DNA of 64,000 nt. It comes from Hypericum androsaemum (taxonomy: Eukaryota > Streptophyta > Magnoliopsida > Malpighiales > Hypericaceae). The notes under the pieces were generated by a model that worked only from the letters and a program-made list of their open reading frames with translations, did no database searches and was not told the origin of the DNA. Positions 11,512 through 23,700 of this stretch are shown here, in pieces; position 1 is the stretch's first letter; each line of letters opens with the position of its first letter. The stretch lies in the NCBI GenBank assembly GCA_963995505.1, contig OZ023186.1, positions 16,747,570 through 16,811,569 on the forward strand, given 5' to 3'. The position numbers and the translations under genes were made by a program.

Positions 11512-12270
11512 TCACACTATTATTGCATCCTGAGGTCCACCAAAAATGACACCATCTTCAAACCTGAAATTGCACAACCCATGAGAAGAACCTTGGACGA
11601 ACACCATCTCTAGGTACTCTAATATGCTTCCCTTAGACTCAATCACATGCAGGCTAGTCAGAATTGAAGTTCTCGAAGGCACACTTCTCATAGTTTCCAA
11701 CCCTCCCAATTCAGCCTTCAAGAAACCAGCCTTCGTAATCTCGTATCCATCAAGTCCTACCAGTTTGAATGTATTTGAGCCAACATGAATGAGAACAGTA
11801 AACCTTTTAGCAACCATGTTGGAATCTGAAGCAGCTCCCTCCAACTTCTCCAAAATAGATTTACATAACTTGTCAGTTCCCTCGGCTTCAACAAAGACCT
11901 GTGCAATCATTATGGCCTTTCCACAAGCAATCGAGAAGTATGTAGGTCCTTCCTTCGACCTCCATTGTGGCCAGATTTGCCAAATTTATTGCTGAAATCG
12001 CTGTTAGAAACACAAGAAATTTGAAAGGAACCATCTCTGGCTATGATTAGCAACTCGAAGGTCTGGACAATTAGTGCTAGATTTGACAAAAACCTTCCTA
12101 CGAAAGGCATGAGCCTTCTCTGTAGATTCAACAATCTCCTCATTGGTCAAGTAAGTTGCAAGCTTATAAGGAACATCCAAATCCAAGTCATCTTTAATAT
12201 AGTCATCAAGATTAGTATTTGCGCTCTCGATGTCGTTAGCAGCATCTACTAGTTGCATGCCTAGCAGCAT
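11512..12270 (-). pseudogene. Broken coding frames inside the outer LTR element, possible captured fragment
   Basis: Overlapping minus-strand frames at 12004-12270 (88 codons), 11910-12143 (77 codons) and 11512-11910 (132 codons) lie between the gag-like ORF and the nested insertion. They have protein-like composition (for example VPYKLATYLTNEEIVEST and VLIHVGSNTFKLVGLDGYEI) and do not resemble protease, RT or integrase. They may be host coding sequence picked up by the element and since frameshifted. I do not recognise the source. Confidence 0.4.
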
Positions 12271-12988
12271 CTACTAGTTGCATCTCCTGCCCAACTGCAA
12301 CTCCCTTTTTGGTTTTACTACCAATGCCAGTTGCAACTACACCATTTACATCCACCACATCATCTTGTATGACCGTATCATTAACCTCGCATTCTAAAAC
12401 AGAATTTTTCATAAAACCCACTTGATTTTCTCCTTCAAAATCAAGTAATTTCTTAACAACACAACTCTCCACATCGTCAACGACCATTTCATTCTCAAAG
12501 CGCTCATACAAAGCAGTTACAAATTCATCACATTCAGCCTCTTTGTTGTTCAAACACCATGAGGAATACCATGTATTTGCTTCACCCACCAATAAAGCCT
12601 CCACTAGACTATTCTTATAGATCTTCACAGAATTGTGGATCGAAAAATACTCCTCAATATGCCTAATCCAATCTCTCAGACTAGTACCCGAGAAAGCAGG
12701 AAGACCGGGCAGACCCCTTTGAGACAGAAATTGGGTTACCTCATCCAACCTGGCGTCCTCCTCCAGCTCAAGATGGGTCTTCTTTGATTCTTGGCTAACT
12801 TCTTGCATCTGAAGTCTTGTTTCTGCAGCCTGTCCTATAAAAGCCTCTCCAAAAGCAGCACAAATCTCCTCAGTGACCACCACCGAGGAATCTCCCATCT
12901 TCTGTGGAGACTTGTCCATCTTCTTAACGTACTCAATTAACCTGTCGAAGTAGTAATTTATGCGAGCCTCCCAATCCATAGCAGCCAT
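12236..12988 (-). CDS. Gag-like protein of the outer LTR element
   Basis: A 250-codon frame starting 26 bp inside the 5' LTR, the expected place for gag. After an acidic helical N-terminus, residues about 90-170 read LPAFSGTSLRDWIRHIEEYF...VEALLVGEANTWYSSW...FVTALYERFEN. This is the pattern of the Retrotrans_gag domain of Ty3/gypsy-type elements (a FxGxxxxxWIxxxExYF start, a central AxxWY and a final LxxRF). No CCHC knuckle follows. Residues after 175 are acidic and unlike gag. The frame is intact, but expression or function is not implied. Confidence 0.65.
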   Translation of the reverse strand: MAAMDWEARINYYFDRLIEYVKKMDKSPQKMGDSSVVVTEEICAAFGEAFIGQAAETRLQMQEVSQESKKTHLELEEDARLDEVTQFLSQRGLPGLPAFSGTSLRDWIRHIEEYFSIHNSVKIYKNSLVEALLVGEANTWYSSWCLNNKEAECDEFVTALYERFENEMVVDDVESCVVKKLLDFEGENQVGFMKNSVLECEVNDTVIQDDVVDVNGVVATGIGSKTKKGVAVGQEMQLVDAARHATSRCC

Positions 12989-13014
12989 CCCGGAAAGTGA
13001 CTCTTATACCAAAT

Positions 13015-13265
13015 TGTTATGAACTTGAATAGTTGGTAGAAGTTGAGAAGAGAAAGAGAGGGAAGGAAGATTTCTTGTTATATTTCTTGATAATCAAAAC
13101 CCTAGGGTGCGTGGGCATTATATAGCCAAATGCCTAAAAGCTGAATAAGAAAACTAAATAAACTCTAACCTATTAAAGGTAAAGTTCTAATTGAAGGAAA
13201 TAATTGAATGGAAATAACTGAATAGAAAATAATGACTAAAGTCTCTAGGATCCTAATGCCTAACA
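13015..13265 (-). repeat. 5' LTR of the outer element
   Basis: The partner of 8415-8689, ending CA, followed by the gccct target duplication at 13266-13270. It lacks the 24-bp duplication seen in the other copy. Confidence 0.9.
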
Positions 13266-13270
13266 GCCCT

Positions 13271-13925
13271 CGACTATTGTAGTTGATTGTATGACCAAAG
13301 GAACCATCGTTATCGTTATCGTTACCGTTACTTTTCAACAGTATGAAATTTTTGTCTTAACTTTCATCTCTAGATATTATGTTATTTTATTCTATGTATT
13401 TGCTTCGGTGTCTATGTCCTGTAACTTTTGATTTTAATGCATGACATTTGAGTCATTTTGCTAAAAAAACAGAATTCTAGCGTCCCCCTCCTCCCCTCCC
13501 ACCCTAACTTCCATTTTTTTCAAATTCTGGATTTTCTCGGTCAGAACTTGAACCAAAGCAAAAATTTGTGATTCTGGACCAAAAACGAGGGACAGATCCT
13601 AATTCGGTTGTCATTTTTCTTAAATAATTCTCAGTTCTCGCTGTTCAAATAGTTTGTTCACCCCTACATACAACTATATATTTCCCACTTCCCAATCTTC
13701 TTCGATCAAATATAATTTGGTCACTTCCAACTATTTTCTGGAAAAAAAATATACAATTCAGTAACAGCGGAGATTGCTATAAATAATGAAGAGATAAAAA
13801 ATAGGGAGGACAAAAGCAAGTTCATCTCACTAGAATAAATCAAAAGTAACTATTACAATAAAATTGATTTTTATTTATAATCAATCAAATATAACTACCT
13901 AAATGTACTATATACATAGAACAAT
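13271..13925. other. Spacer between nested LTR elements and hairpin MITE
   Basis: No gene seen. A short 'cgttat' run (about 13302-13330) and an A-run near 13456 are the only patterns. From about 13480 the sequence is pyrimidine-rich, then AT-rich. Confidence 0.4.
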
Positions 13926-14495
13926 AGTACATTAAAACCTCTCTAAAGTGATATTGTTGGGATCGGAAAAAAAATATCACTTTAGAGAGGCTATCACGTA
14001 AGTGAGGTTTACATTTTTTTTACCGAAAATATTAAAATTGAGTTGGAGCAATGAATACGTAAATAGCAAAAAAAATATTTTGTCTGTATTCAAATGACAT
14101 AAAATATCGACTTATAGAGTTATTTAAATGCTATACTCGATTGAAATATTATTTTTTTTATAACAAGACGACCACCACAAAGACCATTTGAAAATAATTT
14201 AGAAGATGAATGATGATGTCAAATTATCAAATAAACAAGTTTAGCATAAACTAGTATTTAAAATATTTTTAGCCTTTGTAAAATATGTACAAAATGTGTA
14301 TTTATTCCAAAATATCACTTTATTTAAAAATTAGGACTAAAATTTAGTGCTAAAATTTTTCAAAAAAGTATTAGTTATTACAATAAAGGGATTATTAAAT
14401 TTTAACATTAATCCCGACCCGGGACCAGAACTTTTTATCAGTTTAGAGAGATTATCACTTTAGAAGAGATCATTTTGTAAAGGTTTTAATGTACT
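13926..14495. mobile_element. Hairpin MITE upstream of GTF2H2
   Basis: The 570-bp unit begins AGTACATTAAAACCT and ends with its exact reverse complement, AGGTTTTAATGTACT. Just inside the left end a second inverted pair, CCTCTCTAAAGTGATA and TATCACTTTAGAGAGG, is separated by about 20 bp and could form a stem. The right side carries matching 'agagattatcactttag' words in reverse orientation. There is no ORF. The outermost TA on each side may be a TA target duplication, which would fit a Tc1/mariner-like MITE, but the superfamily is uncertain. It ends 210 bp before the GTF2H2 start codon. Confidence 0.65.
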
Positions 14496-14625
14496 CCTAT
14501 AATTATTTCTTAATAATAATTAATTTTTTGTTTATCTTAAAGTTCTTGATTTATACAACAGACCATTCTAAAAAATTTATTAGAACGATGCGTTTTGCTT
14601 TAAGTAGCTATGACCATCCACTAAT

Positions 14626-14643
14626 CCTCTCTCTCTCTCTCTT
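14626..14643 (+). repeat. CT microsatellite in the GTF2H2 leader
   Basis: A short (CT)n tract about 65 bp upstream of the GTF2H2 ATG. Such pyrimidine patches are common near plant transcription starts. Confidence 0.6.
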
Positions 14644-14705
14644 CTCACTTATCGCCGTTAAGCATAACGCCGTCAACAACCGGTAGTTAATACAAGTGAC
14701 GGTAA

Positions 14706-16842
14706 ATGAGCAACGGGGAGAAGAGGAGGCCGAACGGCGGCGAGAGGAGGAACGAGGACGACGAGGATGACGACGAGGACGGCCTCGGCGCGTGGGAGAA
14801 GACCTACACGGACGAGCGGTCGTGGGAGGCCCTCCAAGAGGACGAGTCCGGCCTCCTCCGCCCCCTCGACACCTCCGCCGCCTATCGTGCCCAGTACCGC
14901 CGCCGCGTCCGCGCGCTCTACTCCGCCGCCGCCAGTGCCCGGATCCAGAAGGGCCTTATCCGCTTCCTCTACGTCGTCGTCGACCTCTCCAGGGTGAGTC
15001 TCTGCGAGGATCGTCGGTTTCTCTCTTTTTGTGGCTAATATTAGGGTTTGGCTTTATAGAACATTGAGATGTTTGTTGGATCGTTGAAATGGTTAGGGCG
15101 GAAAGGTCCGCTTTCGGATTAGGGTGTGCGCGGATTTTAGTCGTTAAGAGTTAATCCGCTATCCGCTATCTGCTATATGATATCCGCTGGCAATGTGCTA
15201 TACCAGAGACACATTTGTGTATTTCCCGGAGTACGAGCGGATAACTAGATCATGCTTCGATATTTTGATGCAGTTATGTGGGTGTTTGTAGAGGATTACT
15301 GTATGAGAGAGCACAATGGCGTGTTAGGATTCGGATAGTTAAGTCTCTCTGTTAGGGTGAAGGCATTAATGGTTGTTTTCATATGTTTGTTCAATTGTGC
15401 ATAGGCAGCAGCAGGGATGGATTTTCGGCCGAGCCGTATGGCTGTGGTTGTGAAGCATGTTGAGACGTTTGTTAGAGAATTTTTTGACCAGAATCCGCTG
15501 AGTCAGATTGGCTTGGTGACCATAAAAGATGGGGTTGCCCACTGCCTGACAGAACTTGGTGGAAGTCCTGAGTCCCATATTAAGTCTTTGATGGGCAAGA
15601 TGGGAACCTCTGGTGATGCCTCACTGCAGAATGCATTGGATCTTGTTCATGATTATCTGGACCAGATACCATCGTACGGCCACCGCGAAGTTTTGATTCT
15701 ATATTCGGCTCTTAGTACATGTGATCCAGGAGACATCATGGCGACTATCCGGAAGTGCAAGAAATCGAAGCTCAGGTGCTCGGTTATTGGCCTATCTGCT
15801 GAAGTATTTATATGCAAGCATCTATGCCAAGAAACTGGCGGGTCATACTCTGTTGCATTAGATGAGGTGAGAAACTGTCTGCTCTATTAAATAGCAATAA
15901 TAGTACAAGCTGCAATCTGTACCACTCTGATGTAACTCGTGATTTTGCTGATCTGTTTGATTTCTAAGGTGATGCTGTTCACTAATCCTATCATGCTGAC
16001 ATCATATTCTTTTTCAAAAATCAATTAAGGGTCATCTTAAAGAGTTAATATTGGAGCATGCACCGCCTCCTCCAGCAATAGCAGAATTTGCAACTGCTAA
16101 TTTGATAAAGATGGGTTTCCCGCAAAGAGCAGCAGAGAGTTCTATCTCTATCTGTTCGTGTCATAAAGAGGCTAAAGTTGGTGAGGGATACATTTGTCCG
16201 AGATGCAAGTCGCGTGTATGTGAGCTTCCAACGGAATGTCCTATATGTGGATTGACACTTGTTTCTTCACCTCATTTGGCAAGGTCATATCATCATCTTT
16301 TCCCTATAGCACCATTCACAGAGGTGCATCCAACAAGACAGTACGACCCACATGGCAAATTGCAGAAATCTTGTTTTGGATGCCAGCAAAGCCTTCTTGC
16401 TCAAGGTAAGAAAATAAATTTTATGAATTACTGTAGCTCTCCGTAGGAAGCTGTTCCATGTCTGAAAAGTAGAAAATTGCAAGTCACTCCATTATTAAAT
16501 TTTATTTGCTGATACCTCATGTCTTTAATCCTTATCCAAAGAGGGAATAAGATTGTTGACATGAAAGAATCGGAAAAGGTTTTCGAGCCTCCTTTATGAT
16601 GGCGTCAAGGTTCTTCTGAGTTCATGTCATCTTGCCTTCTTTTGTGGGTTGTCTAATAAAGAACTTAAATTTGTTTAATAGATGTATATAAGCTTGCTCG
16701 TTTCTTCTATATTTCAGGCAACAAGTCCAACCTTTATGTGGCATGTCCAAATTGCAAACAAGACTTCTGCCTTGATTGTGACATATATATTCACGATAGC
16801 TTGCACAACTGCCCTGGCTGTGAGAGCTTCAGGCATTCATAG
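14706..16842 (+). CDS. GTF2H2: General transcription factor IIH subunit 2 (p44/Ssl1)
   Basis: Four coding exons, 14706-14993, 15405-15866, 16030-16405 and 16718-16842, join in frame at GT-AG junctions to give 416 residues. That is close to my memory of the Arabidopsis protein (about 420). p44 is a core subunit of TFIIH. It contacts and stimulates the XPD helicase in nucleotide excision repair and belongs to the transcription-initiation complex. An acidic N-terminus (residues 1-60) is followed by the Ssl1-type von Willebrand A fold (about 85-260: KGLIRFLYVVVDLSR, VREFFDQNPLSQIG, GHREVLILYS). Then come a Cys-rich zinc finger (C292, C294, C306, C309, C314, C320, C323) and a C-terminal RING-like domain (C365, C368, C385, C388, C393, C396, H405, C407, C410). 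All metal ligands expected from the family appear present. It converges on SIZ1, with 922 bp between the stop codons. A CT-rich tract precedes the start. Confidence 0.95.
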
Positions 16843-17764
16843 AGTATCGTCGGCTACATCGGAGTTGTTCGCTGAGCTCAATCAAGCTCGAGTGTTGATT
16901 ATTTTTGGATGAGTATATGCACATCTTCAGGCAGTTCCGAAGACGTTGATGGGGTCCCAAGTGATTCCGTTGCTTCTTTGGTTTGTGGAGGTTATTATGC
17001 TTGTTTGGTGATATGAAACTGGTAGAGAAGGCGTTTTCGAGAAGGTGACTATGTTGATATAATGGAAGTTGGTCAGCAATTTTGGATTCCATGGGACGAT
17101 CACAGAAAGATATTAGAAATGCATTTACTTTACTCCACCTTCAAACTTATTTATAACAAAAGGATCAATCAAACAATGATTAGGGACATTGCCATCCAAG
17201 ATCCTCTGACCTGTTCAACTTTCATCATTTCGGAACGCTATAGAACGATCCATCATATTGTAAACACATAAAACAAAGGTAATCGAGCAGAGAGCCAACA
17301 GACCTATCTCTTCGGAACAAATTGGGGTATTGGTACAAAATAAGAATTTACTTTTTATCTATCCATCTGCTATTGTAAAAAGGGAAAAGAAAAAGACGGT
17401 TGCAGTTTTACAAGTTGGGATCTTCCCTATCACACCCTAAGGTTCTTGGTCGACCGACGACTTAACCTGACTCTGAAAACTGGGGCAACTATATGCTGTA
17501 CAACCGGACACAAACCTTAGTTTTGTCGAGATTTGTCTGGGAAAAGGCGATCGCTTACCCTGATTGAACCGATGGGTCAGAATCTCGGAGGTAAGGTCAT
17601 ACCGCAAAAGGTCCCGGAAAAGCATTCCGCATTTCCGAGTGCTGAATGTTGCCTTGCCTTGATGCAAGAACCGTCTTTTATCAGCATGATCCCAGGAGAT
17701 ACCTCCTCCCATGTGATTCAGAAGAAGCAACACATCGGTTTGGTCGAAACCAATATCAGCATGA
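16843..17764. other. Shared 3' region of convergent GTF2H2 and SIZ1
   Basis: 922 bp between the two stop codons should hold both 3' untranslated regions. No further coding exon was found. Open frames here on either strand are short and featureless. Confidence 0.6.
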
Positions 17765-20700
17765 TTACTCTGACTCAGAATCAATGGAAAGATTCAACCG
17801 AGGTCTCACAGATCGTTTTTGACGGGGAAAGGTGAAAGGACTGTCAGATCCTTGCCGACCGGCCCTCTCGGCGGATCTACTATCACTCATACCAAGAAGC
17901 AAAGATGCTGCAAGAACAAAGAACTAGTGTTACAAGTGCTAATATGAACACCGTACAACGCAGGAAAGAAACAAAAAGAAAAGGCAGTCCCATGGTTTCG
18001 CGAAGTACGCATGCTGTCCTGCAAGCCAAAGTTTCAGGGGAAGGAGAACAAACCGGTATCTGCCAAAGACTTGATAGAACCTTGTCCAGAGAGGATCTGC
18101 TGGGTAGAATTCCAACCATTAAAAGGAGTCAATTCATTGTTATCACCAGTAGCTCCACCGCCAAGCCTAAGAGAAATCCAATCATCAGTTCGGGCACCAT
18201 TAGACACATCAGACGGATTTCTGATGTCAGACTGCAAAGATGGATTGGAAGGTTTCGTAGGAAGAAAGATCTGGAGGGAGGGGTCCTCTCCACCGAATGC
18301 CAGAGGATTATCAACCAAGCCATCATTCATCTCTGCATCTAGTCGACCAACCTGAGAATCCGGAAGCATGCTTCCAGTGGCCATGGTGGCCTCAGAAACT
18401 AAACCGTAGCCGTTCATAGAAGAGGCACAGTTGATGGGGGCAGTCAGCATATCAACTAATGCATCCGGAACATCAGAATTAAATAACTGAAACCCAGGGC
18501 CAGCTTGACTTCCAGGTGGTAATTGCCAAATAGGCATGCCAAATTCAACCTCATTAGGATTGAAAAGACCCAAACAAGAATTCCCTCCACTTCCAAGGGT
18601 AGGATCTTCGAGATAATGGTCAGCAATAACAGGAGCCGCTGGAAAATTAGCCCCACCATCAACTGCTTGATTGGTGTTATACATAGATCCTGTAGACATT
18701 AGAAGATCATTATCATCATCCGAATCACTGAGAATAATAACTTCATTTTCTGCAGGTGCAGAAAAGTTTCTGTCTGCCAGTCCATATGCTGAGTCTACAT
18801 TCAGCGACAATGAATCCAGCTCAATCCCATTGTTAGCGGCATCAAAATTGCCACCACCATCTTGGTTTACACTTGGATCCTCACCACCACTTCCAGTTGC
18901 ACTGCTGCTCATCGGGATAACTTTATGTTCGTTGTTTCCCAAGATGTTTTGAATCTCGTTGCCTGATGAAGAAGTATTTGCATCTTCAGGCTTACTGACT
19001 TCCCAAAGCCCAATGCGATTCTTCCGGATCCCAAGTTTCAAACCCGTACCAGTATGACCGTCTGAATAAACTTCTTGCTTGACTTGCTTCCACGTTTCTG
19101 GTTTTGGTTTGAGCTCATCGCCATTGAGAACACAGGGGGAACTATCAGGATTGTGCCATTGAGCAAGTTCTCCAAGATCCCTGCGTTCAGCCTCCGTTTT
19201 AGTCTTTACACGCCACGAACCATCAGGTTTCACATCAATCTCTGTAATATCTTCACTACAATGCCGCATCTGTTAACCATGAAGATATTAATTATCCTTC
19301 ACAAGAGGGCACCGGAATGAAGCAGACAACTAAAAAGGATGGCAAAAACTACCTTCGATGTCACACGGTTGAAATATGGATCGACAACAATGTACTCCAA
19401 AGAATAGTTCTTAAGACAAATAGGGCACTGCCACTGCAAAAAAAAAAGTACTGCTGAGGATCACAACACAACGGGTATTCAAAAATGCAAAACTAGAGGA
19501 ACAGCCACTCACCTTTCTGGAGCTCTGATTCATCTCCACGAAAACATCAAGATCAAAGCAGCCCATGTGAGCACATGGTTTAAATCTTCCAGCAACCTTC
19601 ATTCTTGAACCGCTCATCTAAATTGTAAGCTGAAATCAGACACCAAAATACACCTTGTGCCATTGCAAGATGGACATACAGTTGTAACTGGAAATATTCT
19701 ACTCCGCTTCCTAACACCCATTATCTCAGATTAACAATTAAAAGAGGAAACTATGGACAACGCAGGATCAAGTATCAACATCTGTAGGATTACTTCTCCG
19801 GTCCCATTTTAGCTCTTCCAGAGGCAACCTCCTACCTCAGAGGATAAGAACACCTTTGGTTCAGTATGACAACCAACATATCGCGCAATTGCGATAGCAA
19901 TAAAAGATGGAGGTAGACAAACGTCACACTTCCATATATTAGAAGGATAAACTTACAGGGCAGCGGAGATTAACAACAAAAGAATCTGCAACAACTTCTA
20001 TATCACTGTCACTATCAGCAGTGTCAGTTTGATTTCCACCACCAACGCAGCGGCGAATGCGTGCAAGGGCATCTTCAAAACTTTCACCATCAGATTCTTT
20101 AGGAATCAAGTTGAGTATCTACAATGAGAGATATCACTCAGAAATAAGTATGAACAATCAAACCACAAACTCCCGAGTATTAAAAAAAATCTAAAAAATC
20201 GCATAGTAAATGACACTAAAAGTAGAAGACGGTTGCATCAATCTCAAAAGGCGAGGGTGATTGCTTAGTGCCGACCGCATCAATTACTGTGACCATATGA
20301 TAAAACCTGAAGCTCCCAAAGACTAGAGGATGAACACACAATTCTTCACCCTCTAACCAAACCCTATATCCATCCAGTTAATGAGATTAACAACCAATAT
20401 AGAAACGACACCTGAAGAGCCCCAAACTTCAAACCAATCAGGGTTAAACAAAAAATCACCCATCTACAGCAAGGCAAAAAGTTCTTCCTCCAAATAAACA
20501 GAAGTTACCTGCTGAACAGTTCGCCGCTTCACAATTCTGACCCCCACACAGAAGACCCGAGCATCACATCCAGTCAACGAAATCTTATTGATTCCATCTT
20601 TTATACAGGGAGTAATCTAAAAGATGCAGGAAATAAATTAATAAGAGATGCACTAGGAGATATCAATTAACAAATTAAGAGGGAGGAATGATTGAAATCT

Positions 20701-23700
20701 TACAACTGGACCATCATCACGACCATTAGCCCCCAATAATTGTGAGCCAGGTCTGTTGATAGCACGAACTAACACACCTGTAGGACACATTAAATTTTAC
20801 TTCGGAGGCCACTTCAACTTTAAAGTGTGCTATCAGACAACGTAGGATGGGGATTGACAAAAGTTATCGCACTCTTACTAACACAGCATCCAATAAGAAA
20901 CATTCTCTTGAAAAGACCACCACACATAAATTAAGCTTTAGTCCGCACACACAACTTTATAGTTGATAATGGCCATCCAGACCAATTTAACAATCCAGTG
21001 ATGTCATCTGAAACAATTCTCTAAGAGTTTCAAGCTTCTCGCCTTTATCTTTTTTGACCTAGCCATTCAAAGTAACTTTTAGCCCTAGTTTCAGCCTTTT
21101 GTTGAGCTCACCGGACATGAATTCCTCCACTTGGCTAATGAAAATCCTTAAAATGACTATTTGATGCGAAGGATAAATGAGTGAACAATGAAGGAGAGTT
21201 GAAACTGCTGTTTACTGTGACCAAAGGATCAATCTCCATACCATTTATTTGCAGATCTGCGTATTTTGGCCATTGCATCCGAAACGGGACCTTATCATTC
21301 AAAAGCATACACCAAGCCTAAATCATGGCAGCATTACCATACAGTTAGCAGCTTATTAATCACTACATGGCTAAAAATTGTCGCTAAAACAATCTGGACC
21401 ACATGCTTTAAGCAAAAAACAACCTGAATGTCATATTCCTGCTTTGTTAGCAAAACATTGTCTGCTCTCGTCAGATGAAATGTCTTTTCTGCACTCTGCA
21501 TTGGCTCCGACCTGGGATTTTTTTCATCAAATAAAGGACAATCAAGACAACCATGACCATAAAAATTATACAAGAAGAACCCATATAAGTGATTCGAATT
21601 TGGGGGACTCAACGAGAATCAACCAATAGAATAGAGATAGCATCAACAAATTCCAATCAAAAGAAATAAAATGACTGGACGTAAAACGAACAAAAGAAAG
21701 GAAAGGCAAAACAAAAAAAATCTCCCTTTTTCTTTAAATCCACAGGAGTGATAAATCACCATATAAGTGATTCGAATTTGGAGGACTCAAAGAGAATCAA
21801 CCAAATAAAAAAGAGATAATCTTAACCAATTCCAATCAAAAGAAATAACAAGAGTGGACGTAAAACGAACAAAACAAAAGAAAGGCGAAACAAAACAAAA
21901 CTCACTTATTCTTTAAATCCACAGAAGTGATAGATCGACATATCTATATCTAATAAGATACCAAAAGGAGTAATTCCTTGACTTAAAAATTAAAGAATAT
22001 GAAGGCACGGTTACCAAAAAAGGAGGTTTAAATAACACCACTAACTAGTACTATTTGAAAGTTCTGAATGCTATTGATTGAACCCAAAGTCAAATAAATA
22101 CCAGTTCAACCACTTGTTATCCCAACGTAACAGTCTTGCATTTAACAGGCCAAAATTACGTTGCGATGAACCCGAGCTGTCTTTAGTGCCTAGAGTTGAA
22201 TCAAATGCAAACAGAACTTATGGTATCGATAGTATTCAACTCACCCATCTGTAGGAATATTTGTAGTTACAAGCTTCACCGGATTCAGAGGATGTCTTTC
22301 AGTAACCCAGAAGCTGCCAGAGAAGCATGTTAGACCATTTATCTAATAATGACATTCTGTAACAGGAAAATTTTTACGGAATTCTACCTCACAAAATAAG
22401 TGTATTTGGGAGAGAGGGAGGGGGGACAAGCAGCATGAAGCAGACAAAGCAGGTATCAGCAGGAGATATAGTTCAAACAAAGGGTTTCCACAGAAAGTTG
22501 TTCTTACGATATTTAATCAATTTTTGTAAAAGGAATAGGATAAATGAAAGGTCCGTATCTAAGGATGATATGTTAAAGTAATTGAAAAATTAGCTTGAAT
22601 CAGGGGTTGCTAAAGTATAAAACACTTGAACATGTAAAGTCCTACGAAGGAAAATTCTTTACAAGCCACGCTTCAATTTTTTTTTCCATCAAGGCATGTA
22701 AGACGCACATTCTGCAGTTATCCAAGCTCCTTAAGAGTGTGCATCCGCGAGGAAGAACTCCACATCTCACAAGATCATAGAAGTTAATTGATCTCAATAG
22801 AGATGCAGCAACATCTATAGTCAACCCCATTTTGCAAATTAAAAATCAAATCCAGTCTGCAAGTTATGGTAATAGCACATGCGCAAGAAAAATGAGTCAA
22901 ATAGCTAACTGTATAGGAAAAGCACTCGATCTTATAACAACATTTTAAATACATGGGCGACAAATGAGCATCACAGCTTTGATTAACCAAGAAACTTTCT
23001 ACCGCTTATCTTAGCAACTATTAATTCCAATATAATAAGGCCGGTTTTCAGTCTCCTGTCCTCGTATCAAAAGTATATAAAGTCTAGAGCCCCCTCAATC
23101 AAGGTCATCATCGAAAACAAGCACACGAAAAAAGTAAACTATTCACTTCACCGAATCAAGAAAATGTTACTCAACAAGAAATGGAAGTACTCATCATCGC
23201 TTAAAAAAAAGATAAATAAAAGAATTACTCACGGATCGGCACGACTGAGTCTACAGATCTCACAGTAAAAGGACTCCGGGAATTGCATACTGTCTGTCAG
23301 CTTTTCCGGGACAATGACACAATCAATATGTTGCCGTGCCTGGCATCTCGGATCCTCACACTGCCATTCCAAAACAAGGTGCTTAAAGAAGATGTTGGTT
23401 AGACTTGAACACTGAACCGAACCAATACAAAATAAAAGTAAAGAAGAATCCTACTAGAGTAAACATGTCCCCTAAAGAAATATCCTGAATCAGATTTAGC
23501 ATATATACAAGAAGATCCCGAAACCATGGCAGATCAAAGTTCTCTACAAAGATACATGAGACCTAACTCATAATGTGTGTCACATGAAAGTAACATCTCT
23601 GAAACCCATGTCATTAGGATGATATTTGTGATTGTTGCAAACTCTAACAGATCAATCTGGTTGAAAAGCCTTTTGGCAGTCTTACCTAACATCAGCTATC

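Larger units (their letters stand above)
8415..13265 (-). mobile_element. Non-autonomous LTR retrotransposon with gag-like ORF (outer of a nest)
   Basis: LTRs at 8415-8689 (275 bp) and 13015-13265 (251 bp) both run TGTTATGAAC...CCTAACA. A perfect 5-bp target duplication, gccct, sits at 8410-8414 and 13266-13270. On the minus strand the primer-binding site TGGTATAAGAGTCAC (12997-13011) resembles the initiator tRNA-Met site with one mismatch in the core. A purine tract (complement of 8690-8706) precedes the 3' LTR. The size difference between LTRs is mainly a 24-bp tandem duplication in the 8.4-kb copy. Only a gag-like frame is recognisable; no protease, reverse transcriptase or integrase was found, so it needs another element's enzymes. 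A smaller LTR element is inserted at 9496-11446. Confidence 0.9.

Noticed and set aside
18034..19269. 411-codon minus-strand ORF as a separate gene starting MRHC
   Set aside because: It is exon 15 of SIZ1. The ATG lies directly after a splice acceptor and the last six residues are intron read-through.
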